This document shows positions 8,567 to 17,306 of a stretch of 34,641 nucleotides of DNA, piece by piece. The position numbers were made by a program, and so were the translations under genes. Under the pieces are notes generated by a model. The model ran no database searches, was not told where the DNA came from, and saw only the letters and a program-made list of their open reading frames with translations. Source of the DNA: Prochloraceae cyanobacterium (GTDB taxonomy: Bacteria > Cyanobacteriota > Cyanobacteriia > Cyanobacteriales > JASJDA01). Position 1 is the first letter of the stretch; every line of letters begins with the position of its first letter. The DNA lies in assembly GCA_030065265.1 (NCBI GenBank), contig JASJCW010000043.1, positions 1 through 34,641 of the forward strand. Direction: 5' to 3'.

Positions 8567-8572
8567 TTTAAT

Positions 8573-8743
8573 TTAATTTACTAAATTATTTGGCAATAAA
8601 TAACTGACATTATTGACATCTTCTGTTGGTGCTGGCGCGGCCATATCGGCTGGTAAAAATATGCGCGCGCTGACTGCAACTAATGCGATTAAGAAGATTA
8701 TTAGGGTGAGTAAAGGGGCTATATATTGACGAAAGATTGGCAT
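8573..8743 (-). CDS. 56-residue single-pass membrane protein
   Basis: Reading the minus strand from an ATG at 8743 to a TAA at 8573 gives 56 codons. The protein begins MPIFRQYIAP, has one strong hydrophobic helix (about 8-30, LLTLIIFLIALVAVSARIFL) and ends in a short Pro/Ala/Asn-rich tail (MAAPAPTED near 34). It fits the gap between the symporter and the acetyltransferase genes, with 6 bp to the latter. I recall short cyanobacterial membrane proteins with a VSARIFLP-type motif, but no known function. The conventional membrane-protein composition and close spacing argue that it is real. Confidence 0.7.
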   Translation of the reverse strand: MPIFRQYIAPLLTLIIFLIALVAVSARIFLPADMAAPAPTEDVNNVSYLLPNNLVN

Positions 8744-8848
8744 CGTATTTTATTGAAAAGCTTTTTTATCTCTCTAGTTTAGCGATTTTTAATCTCTTTG
8801 TTGTTAGGAATCGATCTGAGTTAAAAGAGGGTCAGATTGGCGATCGAT

Positions 8849-10732
8849 CTAAAACCACTCTTCATCGCTCAAACCCGGCCTGGGAACGGGTAAAGCTGTT
8901 CTTTTATTTAATTGTCGCAACCAAAAACCTGCACTCACTGCGATCGCTAGACCGATCCAGCCAGTTAAAGAATCTAAGAGTAGAAATCCGCCTATTGCTA
9001 ACATCGAGCTAAATAATAGGGCGATCGCTACGAGGGCTTTTAAAATATCTTTACTTAAGTTTTGTGCTGGTTGAATGCCGGTTCTCTCTCTTTGTCGTTT
9101 CCATCCCATACCACCGGGTCGGACTCGGCGATAAAATCGCTCTAGGGTTGCTTCTGATTCTGCTGGGGTTAAAAGCATGGTTGCGATCCAAATTGCGGAA
9201 ACAATTACTGTTACTACAGTGACTTTAATGCCGTAAATTTTTAAAGGGGCGATCGCGTTATTTGCCAGCCACAAATTAAATTGCGGATTCAACCAAGTCA
9301 ATCGCTCGGGGTCGAGACTGCTTAAAATAGTCACCCCAGAACCAACTACAAAACTGGCGACGATCGCGGCTAATTCTGCAGCAGCATTGACTCGCCACCA
9401 AAACCATCTTAAAACTAAAATTAAACCCGAACCGGTGCCAATAATGAGGACAAATCTAAACACCGAGGCCACATCTTTGGTTGCAAAAGCTGTCATCGCG
9501 CCTAAAAAGGTAACAATTACTGAAGATATGCGCCCGACTAAAACTAATTCTGGTTGGTTAGCGTTGGGTTTGATAAAGCGTTTGTAAAGGTCGTTAGTAA
9601 TAAAAGATGCGCCCCAGTTAATTGAAGTAGAAACCGTACTCATAAAAGCGGCGACTAACGATGCAACGACCAAGCCTAAAATTCCTGGGGGTAAGAATTC
9701 TAACATTAATTTTGGATAGCCCATTTCGCGATCGCTTAATTCGGGATAAATTACCAAAGCGGCTAAAGCGACTATAATCCAGGGCCAAGTCCGAATAATA
9801 TAATGCATAATATTAAACGTCCAAGCTGCTTTTTCTGCTTCGGCTTCGTCTTTAGCGGCGACAAATCTTTGCACGAATTCGCCACCTCCGTCGCTGCGTC
9901 GCCAAGACCACCATTGTATGAATACGTAGGCAAAAAATGTGCTGGCCGTAATGCCTGCGGTTTGGCTGAATTGAATTAATGCCCCGCCTTGGGTATTGAG
10001 ATTCAGGGGAATTAAGGATAAAATGTCTTTATCTGCTAGTTGGGGAACTAATTGAACTCGTTCGATTAACTGATGAATGCCGCCGACGTTGCCTAAAGCA
10101 AATCCAGCAACGATTAAAGCCCCAAATAAGGCAAGAAAGAACTGAAAAAAGTCGGTAGAAACCACTCCCCACAAACCCGATAACCCAGCATATATTAAAA
10201 CAAAAATACTGACACCGATGACGCTAATCAGTTTAATTTGAGTTGCATTTTCAGCAATACCGAGATTTTGCCAAATTTCGAGGGCTTCGACCACTTTTAC
10301 CATCGCTAACATCGCATAGCCGATCGCAATACAATTAATCGGTACGGCAAAAAGAAAGGCTTTTGTTCCCCTCAGTATGGCTGCCATTTTACCGCCGTAG
10401 CGCAGTTCAGTTAATTCTGCATCGGTAATGACTTGCGATCGCCGCCACATTCGTGCAAAAATATAGACCATGATTAAATGGGATATGCCAAAAGACCACC
10501 ATTCCCAATTGCCGCTAATGCCTCGATTGCCCACCACTCCACAAATATAAAGGGGGGTGTCGATTGAAAAAGTAGTCGCAGCCATGCTGATTCCAGCCAG
10601 CCACCAAGGTAGCGATCGCCCGGAGACAAAAAAATCGGTTAAACTCTTGGAAGCTTTGCGAGATAAATATATACCCAATCCCATTGTCAAAATTAGGTAC
10701 GATAAAACAATCAGCCAATCTATTGTTGCCAT
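8849..10732 (-). CDS. Sodium:solute symporter family protein
   Basis: This 627-residue protein has about 13 hydrophobic helices with the layout of the SSS family (LeuT fold), which use the Na+ gradient to import small solutes. Family hallmarks include the N-terminal VSGRSLPWWLAGISMAATTF segment (about 37-56) and the STVSTSINWGASF segment (about 366-378), the region that provides Na+ ligands in relatives. The substrate (proline, acetate, sugar or other) cannot be read from the sequence; this cyanobacterial subgroup is not characterised to my knowledge. It heads the minus-strand run that includes the 56-residue protein and the acetyltransferase, and it is 105 bp upstream of the former. Confidence 0.9.
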   Translation of the reverse strand: MATIDWLIVLSYLILTMGLGIYLSRKASKSLTDFFVSGRSLPWWLAGISMAATTFSIDTPLYICGVVGNRGISGNWEWWSFGISHLIMVYIFARMWRRSQVITDAELTELRYGGKMAAILRGTKAFLFAVPINCIAIGYAMLAMVKVVEALEIWQNLGIAENATQIKLISVIGVSIFVLIYAGLSGLWGVVSTDFFQFFLALFGALIVAGFALGNVGGIHQLIERVQLVPQLADKDILSLIPLNLNTQGGALIQFSQTAGITASTFFAYVFIQWWSWRRSDGGGEFVQRFVAAKDEAEAEKAAWTFNIMHYIIRTWPWIIVALAALVIYPELSDREMGYPKLMLEFLPPGILGLVVASLVAAFMSTVSTSINWGASFITNDLYKRFIKPNANQPELVLVGRISSVIVTFLGAMTAFATKDVASVFRFVLIIGTGSGLILVLRWFWWRVNAAAELAAIVASFVVGSGVTILSSLDPERLTWLNPQFNLWLANNAIAPLKIYGIKVTVVTVIVSAIWIATMLLTPAESEATLERFYRRVRPGGMGWKRQRERTGIQPAQNLSKDILKALVAIALLFSSMLAIGGFLLLDSLTGWIGLAIAVSAGFWLRQLNKRTALPVPRPGLSDEEWF

Positions 10733-10848
10733 TAATAGTTATTTTGTTATCTTCGCGATTAAATTGGCTTTAGTTTATCTTCTCGGCTGCGATCGCTTCT
10801 TAAAATATAATTTTTCCTTTATTTAGAGCTTTAAAGTTTAGATTTATT

Positions 10849-12114
10849 TTAGGTCAATTGCGTGTAAGCTACGCCGCGGTACTTCTTCGGTTTTTCTACA
10901 GCGTATTTACATTTTTGCTTTTTTAAACATACATTTTGGACGGTTCTCAGCAATTCAAAAGCATTGATTGGTTTGGCAATAGATGCTTCGCTGCCAATCA
11001 ATTGCGATCGAATGCGGTCTAATAAGGCATAAAATTTTGTCATCATAACTACTGGAGTATCTTGCAAAGAATCGATGCGTCGCATTTGAGTGATTATTTC
11101 GTAACCGTCAACAATCGGCATATCGGTATCGATTAAAATTAAATTTGGTTGATAGCGAACTAGTTTAGGCAGAGCTTCCCAACTGTTTTCAATCCCGATA
11201 TATTTGTAACCTGCTCTAGTCAGTATTTCCGATAAATAATTACATATTTCGCGATCGTCATCTATACCTACAATTAGGGGTAATTCCTCTCCTTGAAGAA
11301 TTACTGACTGCAAATTGCGATCGGAGCCGAGATCTTTGCTTGTGAAGTTATTAGTTTGGTTTATTTTATCTGGTACTGAAGTGAATTTAATTACTTCTTG
11401 ATATAAATAAGGAACTAACAATTCTACCAAATCTTGCTGTTTTTCTTGGCAGAGAACCGCCAAATCTCTGATAGTGTTCTCTCCGTTCAATAGTTCGATT
11501 AATTGAGGTGGAATTTTGGGTAAATCTTGACAATTGAGCTGTTCGGGCCGGATCTTCTTCACTGCTTGGTTGGGAGACCAAAAACCTAAACCTTTTTTAA
11601 CCCATTGCGACCAAGAATTTCTCGTTTCATTTAACACTTCTTCTGTGCTGATTAACACCGGAGTATTTTCTAGCATTAATGCCAGTTCGGCAGAATGCAT
11701 CGCACCTTTGGCGGAATATTTTAATTGAGAAATAGTTTCTTCTTGAAAAATATCGAAAAGCTGCTCTTTAATTTTGCTTTGAATTAAGGCTTTTAATTGT
11801 TCTCTTGAGATTGTTTTATTTTGGAAATTTAAGATTAAAGTTTGATACTGAGAAGATTCCCACTGTTTAAAATTATCTGGATATAAGGGCTTTAAATTTA
11901 TTTGAGGACAATATTTAGCTTGATGTCTGTACCAAGATCTCTGAGGGTGTTTTCCCCCATCGGCCCAGATCAATCGACCCAAGCGAAAGTATAATACCGA
12001 AGTATTATTTCCTTTAGAAGTTATTTCAAGTTTGCCATTAAATTGCTCTTGATTTAGGTAAGATAGCCGCTTTTCTATTTGCGTAGTTATTAGATCTGAA
12101 GTCATTTCTCTCAT
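10849..12114 (-). CDS. PATAN-receiver response regulator
   Basis: The 421-residue protein has an N-terminal PATAN/DUF4388 domain (about 1-250; signature FRLGRLIWADGG at 43-54) and a C-terminal receiver domain (about 278-395). The receiver keeps every key residue: acidic D285/D286, phospho-acceptor D329 in LILIDTDMPIVDG, T359 and K381. The architecture matches cyanobacterial PatA/PixG-type regulators used in phototaxis and heterocyst patterning, but no kinase, CheW-like or methyl-accepting gene is nearby, so its pathway is unknown. Starts at 12114 and 12105 are both possible. Confidence 0.9.
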   Translation of the reverse strand: MREMTSDLITTQIEKRLSYLNQEQFNGKLEITSKGNNTSVLYFRLGRLIWADGGKHPQRSWYRHQAKYCPQINLKPLYPDNFKQWESSQYQTLILNFQNKTISREQLKALIQSKIKEQLFDIFQEETISQLKYSAKGAMHSAELALMLENTPVLISTEEVLNETRNSWSQWVKKGLGFWSPNQAVKKIRPEQLNCQDLPKIPPQLIELLNGENTIRDLAVLCQEKQQDLVELLVPYLYQEVIKFTSVPDKINQTNNFTSKDLGSDRNLQSVILQGEELPLIVGIDDDREICNYLSEILTRAGYKYIGIENSWEALPKLVRYQPNLILIDTDMPIVDGYEIITQMRRIDSLQDTPVVMMTKFYALLDRIRSQLIGSEASIAKPINAFELLRTVQNVCLKKQKCKYAVEKPKKYRGVAYTQLT

Positions 12115-12446
12115 CGCAAAATTATTCGGGTGGATTTATTTAAGTAGAACAAATAATTGAATTTAGATATTATTTTTTAGTTGGACTTGCTTAAATGCTC
12201 TTATCTAAATTATGTTGTTTATACTACTCAAATTTTATCCGTAATTTCACTCATTTTTATTATTAATTTTAGTTAAAGAAGGTTTAAGAAAAGGTTATAT
12301 AAAATTTTAGTTAAAAATACACTTAAATACAGTCTAAAAACGGACAAGAAAATGAAGTTAAAATTTTATTTTAAAACAAAATAAAACCCGCTCTCGAGAT
12401 CGGTTAAATCAGAACGGGTTAGGTTAAAAACTCGGATGCGATTGAT
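12115..12446. other. AT-rich spacer between PATAN-REC and PIN/TRAM genes
   Basis: This stretch has the promoter region of the PATAN-REC gene and, at its right end, the terminator of the PIN/TRAM gene. It is very AT-rich, with many A/T runs (12150-12380). I see no coding frame or RNA gene. Confidence 0.6.
12372..12420 (-). terminator. Intrinsic terminator of the PIN/TRAM gene
   Basis: On the minus strand a 6-bp stem (AACCCG / CGGGTT, outer pairs at 12415-12420 and 12385-12390), extended by an inner TCT/AGA after one mismatch, is followed by TTTTATTTTGTTTT. It starts 27 bp after the stop codon at 12447. Confidence 0.8.
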
Positions 12447-13532
12447 TCACGATCGCGACACGATTGATTCTTGGGGTTTAGCAAAGATCATTCTTCCGGC
12501 CGACGTTTGTAAAGCAGAAGTTACGATTACTTTCAACTCGCCACCGACATAAGATTGTCCTTCTTCGACCACTACCATAGTGCCATCTTCGAGATAGCCG
12601 ATTCCTTGAGCTGGTTCTTTACCTTGTTTGAGAATTTTTAGCTCTAAACTATCTCCAGGTAAATAGATCGGTCGCATCGATCGCGCCAGATCGTTAAGAT
12701 TGAGAATCATTACTTTTTGCAAATTAGCAACTTTACTCAAGTTATAATCGTTGGTTAGGAGAGTCGCATTAATTTCTTGAGCTAAATGAACTAATTTAGC
12801 GTCAACTGTGACAATATCGTCGTAGTCAGCAGGATGAATTGCAATGCGATCGGGAAAAGACTCTTGCATTCTGTTGAGAATATCTAAGCCCCTACGTCCC
12901 CGCATTCTTTTAAGATCGTTAGTCGAATCAGCTAGCTGCTGTAATTCTTGAAGGATAAAATGGGGAATCAGCATTTGTCCTTCTAAAAAACCAGTATTGA
13001 GCATTTCTTCGATGCGCCCGTCAATAATACAGCTAGTATCGACTAGTTTGGTGGAAGCTGGTTTGAGAGTTCCTTCTGCGACTAACATTGCTTCGATTCG
13101 GTTCGGATCTATCAAGCGCAAAAAGGATCGACCGTGAGTATCGGCTAAACTGATTCCTAAATAACTGAACATGACGCTACCTAAAATCGCCATCATTGGC
13201 TTGATAAAACCCAATACCTTGGGAATAGGCAATAAGGTAATAGGAGCTAAAATTAGGTTAGCAATTAACAGTCCGATCACGATACCGATCGCCCGAGTCA
13301 ATATAATATCAATTGGCGTACTGCGAACTTGCTTTTCTAAACGGCGATAGTTAGTTTGGACGAACAGACCAACTGCCATGCCGATAATAGCCGAAAATCC
13401 GGCAAATACTAGTCGCAAAGCTTCGAGATTGGAAACTTGTTCTAGAACAGATGGAGATAATAAATTTATTCCTTGATAACCAATCCCGGCTGCGGCGAAG
13501 ATGAATATACTAATTATGATTGCATCTAACAT
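12447..13532 (-). CDS. PIN/TRAM-domain membrane protein (YacL type)
   Basis: The N-terminal 130 residues contain about four hydrophobic helices. A PIN nuclease-like domain follows (about 160-285) with the expected acidic residues: D165 (VDTSCIIDGR), E196 (ILQELQQL), D244 (TVDAKLVHLA) and D262 (LLTNDYNL). A TRAM RNA-binding domain (about 292-350) ends the protein. PIN domains usually cut RNA using metal bound by these acids, and TRAM binds RNA, so a membrane-tethered ribonuclease is the natural reading. The B. subtilis YacL family has this layout; its target is not established here. The gene is followed by a good terminator and is divergent from hemW. Confidence 0.92.
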   Translation of the reverse strand: MLDAIIISIFIFAAAGIGYQGINLLSPSVLEQVSNLEALRLVFAGFSAIIGMAVGLFVQTNYRRLEKQVRSTPIDIILTRAIGIVIGLLIANLILAPITLLPIPKVLGFIKPMMAILGSVMFSYLGISLADTHGRSFLRLIDPNRIEAMLVAEGTLKPASTKLVDTSCIIDGRIEEMLNTGFLEGQMLIPHFILQELQQLADSTNDLKRMRGRRGLDILNRMQESFPDRIAIHPADYDDIVTVDAKLVHLAQEINATLLTNDYNLSKVANLQKVMILNLNDLARSMRPIYLPGDSLELKILKQGKEPAQGIGYLEDGTMVVVEEGQSYVGGELKVIVTSALQTSAGRMIFAKPQESIVSRS

Positions 13533-14085
13533 TATTTTCGATCCGATCGCTTTTGTCGGTATTTAATCCAGTCAATAGACTATTACTTAAGGTTAAGATT
13601 AGTCTTTAAGATCGACTTAGTTGGTGAGCTAAGTCTCATCTGTAAATTGTTCTTCAAGCACTTGTAAAGTGCAATTGATGTCAGAACTAGCTCAAAACGC
13701 ATACTCGTTAAGGTTCTGACGTTAGTTCCAATTTAAGACATTCTTTTTTCCTTATTATATCTTTGAGTTCTTCCTCCTTTAAGAATTATCTGTATTTAGG
13801 GACAGAAAAAATTCAGATTTACAAAGATTTTGACGAGGATCTCTATCTCTAGATATATTGTTTGATTTGAACCAATACTAATTTGAGGATAGTGCGATCG
13901 CTCTAATAAAATAAAAGATAGTTATAATTTCTCAAGCTTTAACTTCAAGTTTGAAGATATTAATTTTTGCGATCGCCCCGAGCTTAATTGCGATGTTTTC
14001 TGAGAAATTTTCTTTTGAATATTAATTTCATTAAAAATAATTAATACAATTAGTATCGATCCCATCTGCAATTGCGAGTAAATTT
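13533..14085. other. 553-bp spacer between divergent PIN/TRAM and hemW genes
   Basis: It includes the structured candidate at 13625-13720. A further hairpin, TCAAGCTT (13932-13939) with AAGTTTGA (13947-13954), contains one G-T pair. HIP1-type sites lie near 13897 and 13970. No coding frame of note was found, and no tRNA. Confidence 0.55.
13625..13720. ncRNA. Candidate structured RNA or regulatory element
   Basis: Four exact inverted repeats crowd into 96 bases: TGAGCTA (13625-13631) with TAGCTCA (13688-13694); GCACTT (13658-13663) with AAGTGC (13667-13672, 3-base loop); GTCAGAAC (13680-13687) with GTTCTGAC (13713-13720); and AACG (13696-13699) with CGTT (13706-13709) nested in the last. The first pair crosses the third, which would form a pseudoknot in RNA. 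A T-rich stretch follows at 13741-13750. It matches no RNA family I recognise, and the strand is uncertain. It could be a small RNA or the long leader of hemW or of the PIN/TRAM gene. Confidence 0.35.
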
Positions 14086-15342
14086 ATGTCTGGAAGAGAC
14101 GATCGCCCTACTTCTGCTTACGTTCACATTCCTTTTTGTCGCAGACGTTGTTATTATTGCGATTTTCCGATTACTGTAGTTGGCGATCGCCCGGGATCGG
14201 GAATTTTTGATTGGATGGCTGAGTACGTTCGGGCAATTTGTCAAGAAATTAATACCGCACCTCAATTTGGCGCACCGTTGAAAACGATTTTTTTCGGGGG
14301 TGGAACTCCTTCTTTATTACCAGTTGCAGAATTAGCGCAGATTATTGCTACTTTGAATAGATATTTTGGGATCGATCGCAATGCAGAAATCTCGATCGAG
14401 ATCGATCCGGGTACTTTCGATTTAAAACAACTTAAAGATTATCGTTCTTTAGGAATAAATCGCGTCAGTTTAGGGGTACAATCTTTTGATGAGGAATTAT
14501 TAAAGATTTGCGGGCGATCTCACTCATTAAATGACATTTTTGTCGCGATCGATTTAATTAATAAAGCAAATATTACCAATTTTAGCCTCGATTTAATCTC
14601 TGGTTTGCCCCATCAAAGCCTCGAAATTTGGCAAGATTCTTTAAATCGCGCGACCGCTTTTGGCCCCAAACATATTTCTTGTTACGATTTAGTTCTCGAA
14701 CCTGTAACTGCTTTTGGTCGCAAATATCGAGGAGAAAATACTCCTTTACCTGCGGATAAGATCGCCGCAAAAATGTATCGAACAGCACGAGAAATCCTTG
14801 AAAATGCTGGATACGAACATTACGAAATCTCTAATTATGCTAAAACTGGATTTCAATGCGCTCACAATCGAGTTTATTGGGAAAATAAATCTTACTATGG
14901 TTTTGGTATGGGTGCAGCTAGCTACGTCGATCGCCAAAGATTGACTCGTCCTCGCACCAGAAAAGAATATTATCTTTGGGTAGAAAATTTAATCGCAAAT
15001 AACGGGGCGATCGATTATCCTCACGATACTGAAAACGATCTTATTTTAGATACTTTAATGTTAGGATTGCGTTTGGCTGATGGAGTGAGCCTATCTGAAA
15101 TACATAGCAATTTTGGTAAAGCTGTTTTAGAGCGAATTTGGTCTTGTTTGCAAAAGTATTGGGATCTCGCAGAGCAAGGAAAAGAAGCGCGGGACTTAAT
15201 AATATTAATAGATAAAGATGGCAAAGCGATCGCACCGCAGAATCTCAAGAATTTATTAGAAGTGGAAAGATTGAGGCTGAGCGATCCCGAAGGATTCTTA
15301 TTTTCTAATATTATCTTAACGGATTTATTCGCTCTATTTTAG
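14086..15342 (+). CDS. hemW: HemW-type radical SAM heme chaperone
   Basis: This 418-residue protein begins with the radical SAM cluster motif C18-x3-C22-x2-C25 (FCRRRCYYCDF). GGGTPSLL (67-74) and the SLGVQSFDEELLKICGR segment follow, both standard in the HemN/HemW family. It lacks the extra cysteine of true coproporphyrinogen III dehydrogenases (CxxxCxxCxC), so HemW, a heme-binding chaperone that hands heme to respiratory enzymes, fits better than HemN. The C-terminal domain ends with the usual RLSDPEGFLFSN segment. The ATG at 14086 is used. It is 84 bp upstream of ferritin on the same strand; shared heme/iron context is plausible. Confidence 0.92.
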   Translation: MSGRDDRPTSAYVHIPFCRRRCYYCDFPITVVGDRPGSGIFDWMAEYVRAICQEINTAPQFGAPLKTIFFGGGTPSLLPVAELAQIIATLNRYFGIDRNAEISIEIDPGTFDLKQLKDYRSLGINRVSLGVQSFDEELLKICGRSHSLNDIFVAIDLINKANITNFSLDLISGLPHQSLEIWQDSLNRATAFGPKHISCYDLVLEPVTAFGRKYRGENTPLPADKIAAKMYRTAREILENAGYEHYEISNYAKTGFQCAHNRVYWENKSYYGFGMGAASYVDRQRLTRPRTRKEYYLWVENLIANNGAIDYPHDTENDLILDTLMLGLRLADGVSLSEIHSNFGKAVLERIWSCLQKYWDLAEQGKEARDLIILIDKDGKAIAPQNLKNLLEVERLRLSDPEGFLFSNIILTDLFALF

Positions 15343-15372
15343 CTAAGCTATTGAATCGAGACAAGGGTTTTA

Positions 15373-15403
15373 TTGACAATAGACTTGGTTCTACCGAGCT
15401 AAT
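15373..15403 (+). promoter_or_regulatory. ftnA: Candidate promoter of ferritin
   Basis: A perfect TTGACA (15373-15378) is followed 18-19 bp later by AGCTAA/GCTAAT. The -35 match is strong; the -10 match and spacing are weak. It lies about 25 bp before the ferritin start, with an AAGGA-type ribosome site at about 15417. Confidence 0.35.
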
Positions 15404-15426
15404 TTTAAAACAAAATAAGGATATAT

Positions 15427-15975
15427 ATGCTCTCTCAAAAAATGACTGACTATCTCAATCAACAAATCAATTTAGAGATGTATTCTTCTAATTTGTATTT
15501 GCAGATGGGTTCTTGGTGTGCTTATAAAGGGCTTGATGGCTGCGCTAATTTCTTAATTAAACACGCTGATGAAGAAATGGGTCATATGCGTAGATTGCTA
15601 GCTTATGTTAACGAAACCGGATCTTTGGCTACTTTAGGAGCGATCGAAGCACCAGAAACGAGTTTCAATTCCGTTGGAGATATTTTTCAAAAAACTTACA
15701 AGCACGAACAATTAGTTACCAGTAAAATCAACGAATTGGTGCATTTAGCTCATGCAGAAAAAGATTATGCTACTCTCCAATTTTTGCAATGGTATATAGC
15801 AGAACAACATCAAGAAGAATTTTTGTTTAAAGGTATTCTCGATAAAATCGAAATTATCGGAACTGACGGACAGGGAATGTTCTTTATCGATCGCGAGATT
15901 GGAGAATTGGCAACTAAAAAAGGCATGGAAGCTACGACAATGACTAGCCCTGACAATGCCGATATCGCTGTTTAA
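15427..15975 (+). CDS. ftnA: Bacterial non-heme ferritin
   Basis: FtnA oxidises Fe2+ and stores it as a mineral inside a 24-subunit shell. All ferroxidase ligands of the E. coli type are present at the same numbers: E17, E49, E50, H53, E94, E126, Q127 and E130. No heme-binding Met of the bacterioferritin type is evident. The 182-residue length is slightly longer than E. coli FtnA, with a short polar tail. The ATG at 15427 has an AAGGA ribosome site 5 bp upstream. It follows hemW by 84 bp and converges on a COP23 gene, with a hairpin region in between. Confidence 0.96.
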   Translation: MLSQKMTDYLNQQINLEMYSSNLYLQMGSWCAYKGLDGCANFLIKHADEEMGHMRRLLAYVNETGSLATLGAIEAPETSFNSVGDIFQKTYKHEQLVTSKINELVHLAHAEKDYATLQFLQWYIAEQHQEEFLFKGILDKIEIIGTDGQGMFFIDREIGELATKKGMEATTMTSPDNADIAV

Positions 15976-15998
15976 ACAGAAGCAAAAATTTCGAGGCT

Positions 15999-16076
15999 AA
16001 AGGGCAGAAAGGAATCAGTAGAGGAAAAAGATCGAGCAATCAGCTTGAATTCTCAGATTGCATCCTTCTACCCTTT
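15999..16076. terminator. Long imperfect hairpin between convergent ferritin and COP23 genes
   Basis: AAAGGG (15999-16004) with CCCTTT (16071-16076), continuing as AGAAAGGA (16006-16013) with TCCTTCT (16063-16069), encloses a second stem GCAATC (16036-16041) with GATTGC (16056-16061). It starts 24 bp after the ferritin stop and ends 59 bp before the COP23 stop. There is no long T-run, so a bidirectional terminator role is inferred from position. Confidence 0.45.
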
Positions 16077-16134
16077 ACTTTACGAGATATGAGCCTTGTT
16101 AACTCCAAATTGAGGCATTATCCGCCGCAGCTAA

Positions 16135-16839
16135 TTATTCTTCAATTGGTAAATCTGCTTCAGTCGTGCCTTCACCACCTGCTGCAACTTGAACCCCTTC
16201 TTTAAACGATCTCAAAACTGTTCTAAATTGTCCGGCATTTTCAGGAGAAAGAGTCAAGAGAACGGTTTGGTCTATATCCGTAGGTAATCCAGCAACGGTA
16301 ATGGGGCGTTTTAGATTGCTTGTATAATTCAACTGTCGATCGCTTGCAACTAAAATTTGCTCGTTGATATATTCGCGGAAAGCGTTAACTCCAAAAGCTC
16401 GAGTAGACTGACTCACTGCTTCTAATGCTTCTAGTGCTTTAGTGTAGCTTTCTTCGTTACTAATAGTTTCATCTCGATCGCGATAGTAAGCAGCCAGCGC
16501 GCTAGTCATGTTAGTTAAACGATTGCTAACCGTCTGACAGCGAGAGTCAGGAGGGAATTGGTCGTTACTACCTAAAAATTTATTCCAAGTAATTAATGGA
16601 CGATCGGATTCGACAATTAGATATTGGTTAACAACTGTATTTTTATATCTTGTATATCTTTCTTGTTCGACAAATTGCGGCCTTGTTTCTAATTGCCCTG
16701 CATCATCTTTTCTGCATTCAAAAACTACTCTACGCTCTGTGTATGTCTCCATAGATTCTGCGTTAGCAGTTTTATTAATACTAAATAAACTAGCTGATAA
16801 AAAAGCAGCCGCGCCCAATAATTGTAAATACTTTTTCAT
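16135..16839 (-). CDS. COP23-family secreted protein, copy 1
   Basis: The 234-residue protein has a clear signal peptide ending ANA before ES at residue 27, so the mature protein is extracytoplasmic. The COP23 signature (a circadian-oscillating 23-kDa protein family known from cyanobacteria) is visible in VVFECRKDD near 38 and ITWNKFLGSNDQFPPDSRCQ followed by VSNRL (about 83-108), with cysteines C42 and C100 positioned for a disulfide. Biochemical function is unknown. It is a tandem paralogue of the gene at 17307-18035, and the two share an upstream DNA block. Whether it oscillates cannot be judged here. Confidence 0.85.
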   Translation of the reverse strand: MKKYLQLLGAAAFLSASLFSINKTANAESMETYTERRVVFECRKDDAGQLETRPQFVEQERYTRYKNTVVNQYLIVESDRPLITWNKFLGSNDQFPPDSRCQTVSNRLTNMTSALAAYYRDRDETISNEESYTKALEALEAVSQSTRAFGVNAFREYINEQILVASDRQLNYTSNLKRPITVAGLPTDIDQTVLLTLSPENAGQFRTVLRSFKEGVQVAAGGEGTTEADLPIEE

Positions 16840-16922
16840 TATTCAGATTCCTATTTTAATTTACTATTTATTGAGAACTTAATTTGTTCTTAAGATTTAA
16901 TTTAGCTGCAAATTTAAGTGAA

Positions 16923-16941
16923 TGTAAATAAGAGAAAACTA
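16923..16941 (-). promoter_or_regulatory. Conserved block upstream of COP23 copy 1
   Basis: The 19 bases starting TGTAAATAAG are identical to those at 18117-18135. The distance from each start codon is nearly equal (84 and 82 bp). The surrounding 100 bp are also partly alike, so this is either a shared promoter/leader element or leftover duplication; selection would be suggested by more divergent flanks. Confidence 0.5.
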
Positions 16942-17272
16942 GGAGCGTAATTTGCAGCGGAATCGATCTTGAATTGATTAAATCTGAAAAATTACTGAGG
17001 CGATCGCTGCAGCAAGTTTGTTTTTTTATTAAAGTATCGATGAAGCTAGAAGATAAATAAGTAGAAATACTGAAAAAAGTAGTATTTTTGAACTCTAACC
17101 TCGAACCCAAAGTAAAATTTTATTTTCTTCTATTTACTCAACAAATTGTGATTTTTTTTGGAGCGGTCAGAAATAATTATATTAATTTTTATAAAAGAAT
17201 AATAATCCTTAAACATAAAATGTTTTGGCGATTGGCGATCGATTCTCTTAACAATCAACCAGCCAATGATAA

Positions 17273-17297
17273 CTCGAACAGTGAATGACTGTTCGAG
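17273..17297 (-). terminator. Hairpin after COP23 copy 2
   Basis: A perfect 10-bp stem, CTCGAACAGT (17273-17282) with ACTGTTCGAG (17288-17297), surrounds a 5-base loop. It starts 9 bp after the stop of copy 2 on the minus strand. The following minus-strand sequence (TTATCATT) is only weakly T-rich, so termination strength is uncertain. Confidence 0.6.
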
Positions 17298-17306
17298 ATC
17301 TAGATA

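Larger units (their letters stand above)
16840..17306. other. Spacer between the two COP23 paralogues
   Basis: It contains the conserved 19-base upstream block of copy 1 (16923-16941) and the downstream hairpin of copy 2 (17273-17297). HIP1 sites lie near 17001 and 17236. Short frames occur here, but none looks like a protein. Confidence 0.6.

Noticed and set aside
14086..15342. Naming the radical SAM gene hemN (oxygen-independent coproporphyrinogen III dehydrogenase)
   Set aside because: The fourth cysteine of the HemN motif is missing, which fits HemW.
16868..17288. Short frames in the spacer between the COP23 genes
   Set aside because: They are AT-rich chance frames without start signals, and they overlap the conserved upstream block and hairpin.
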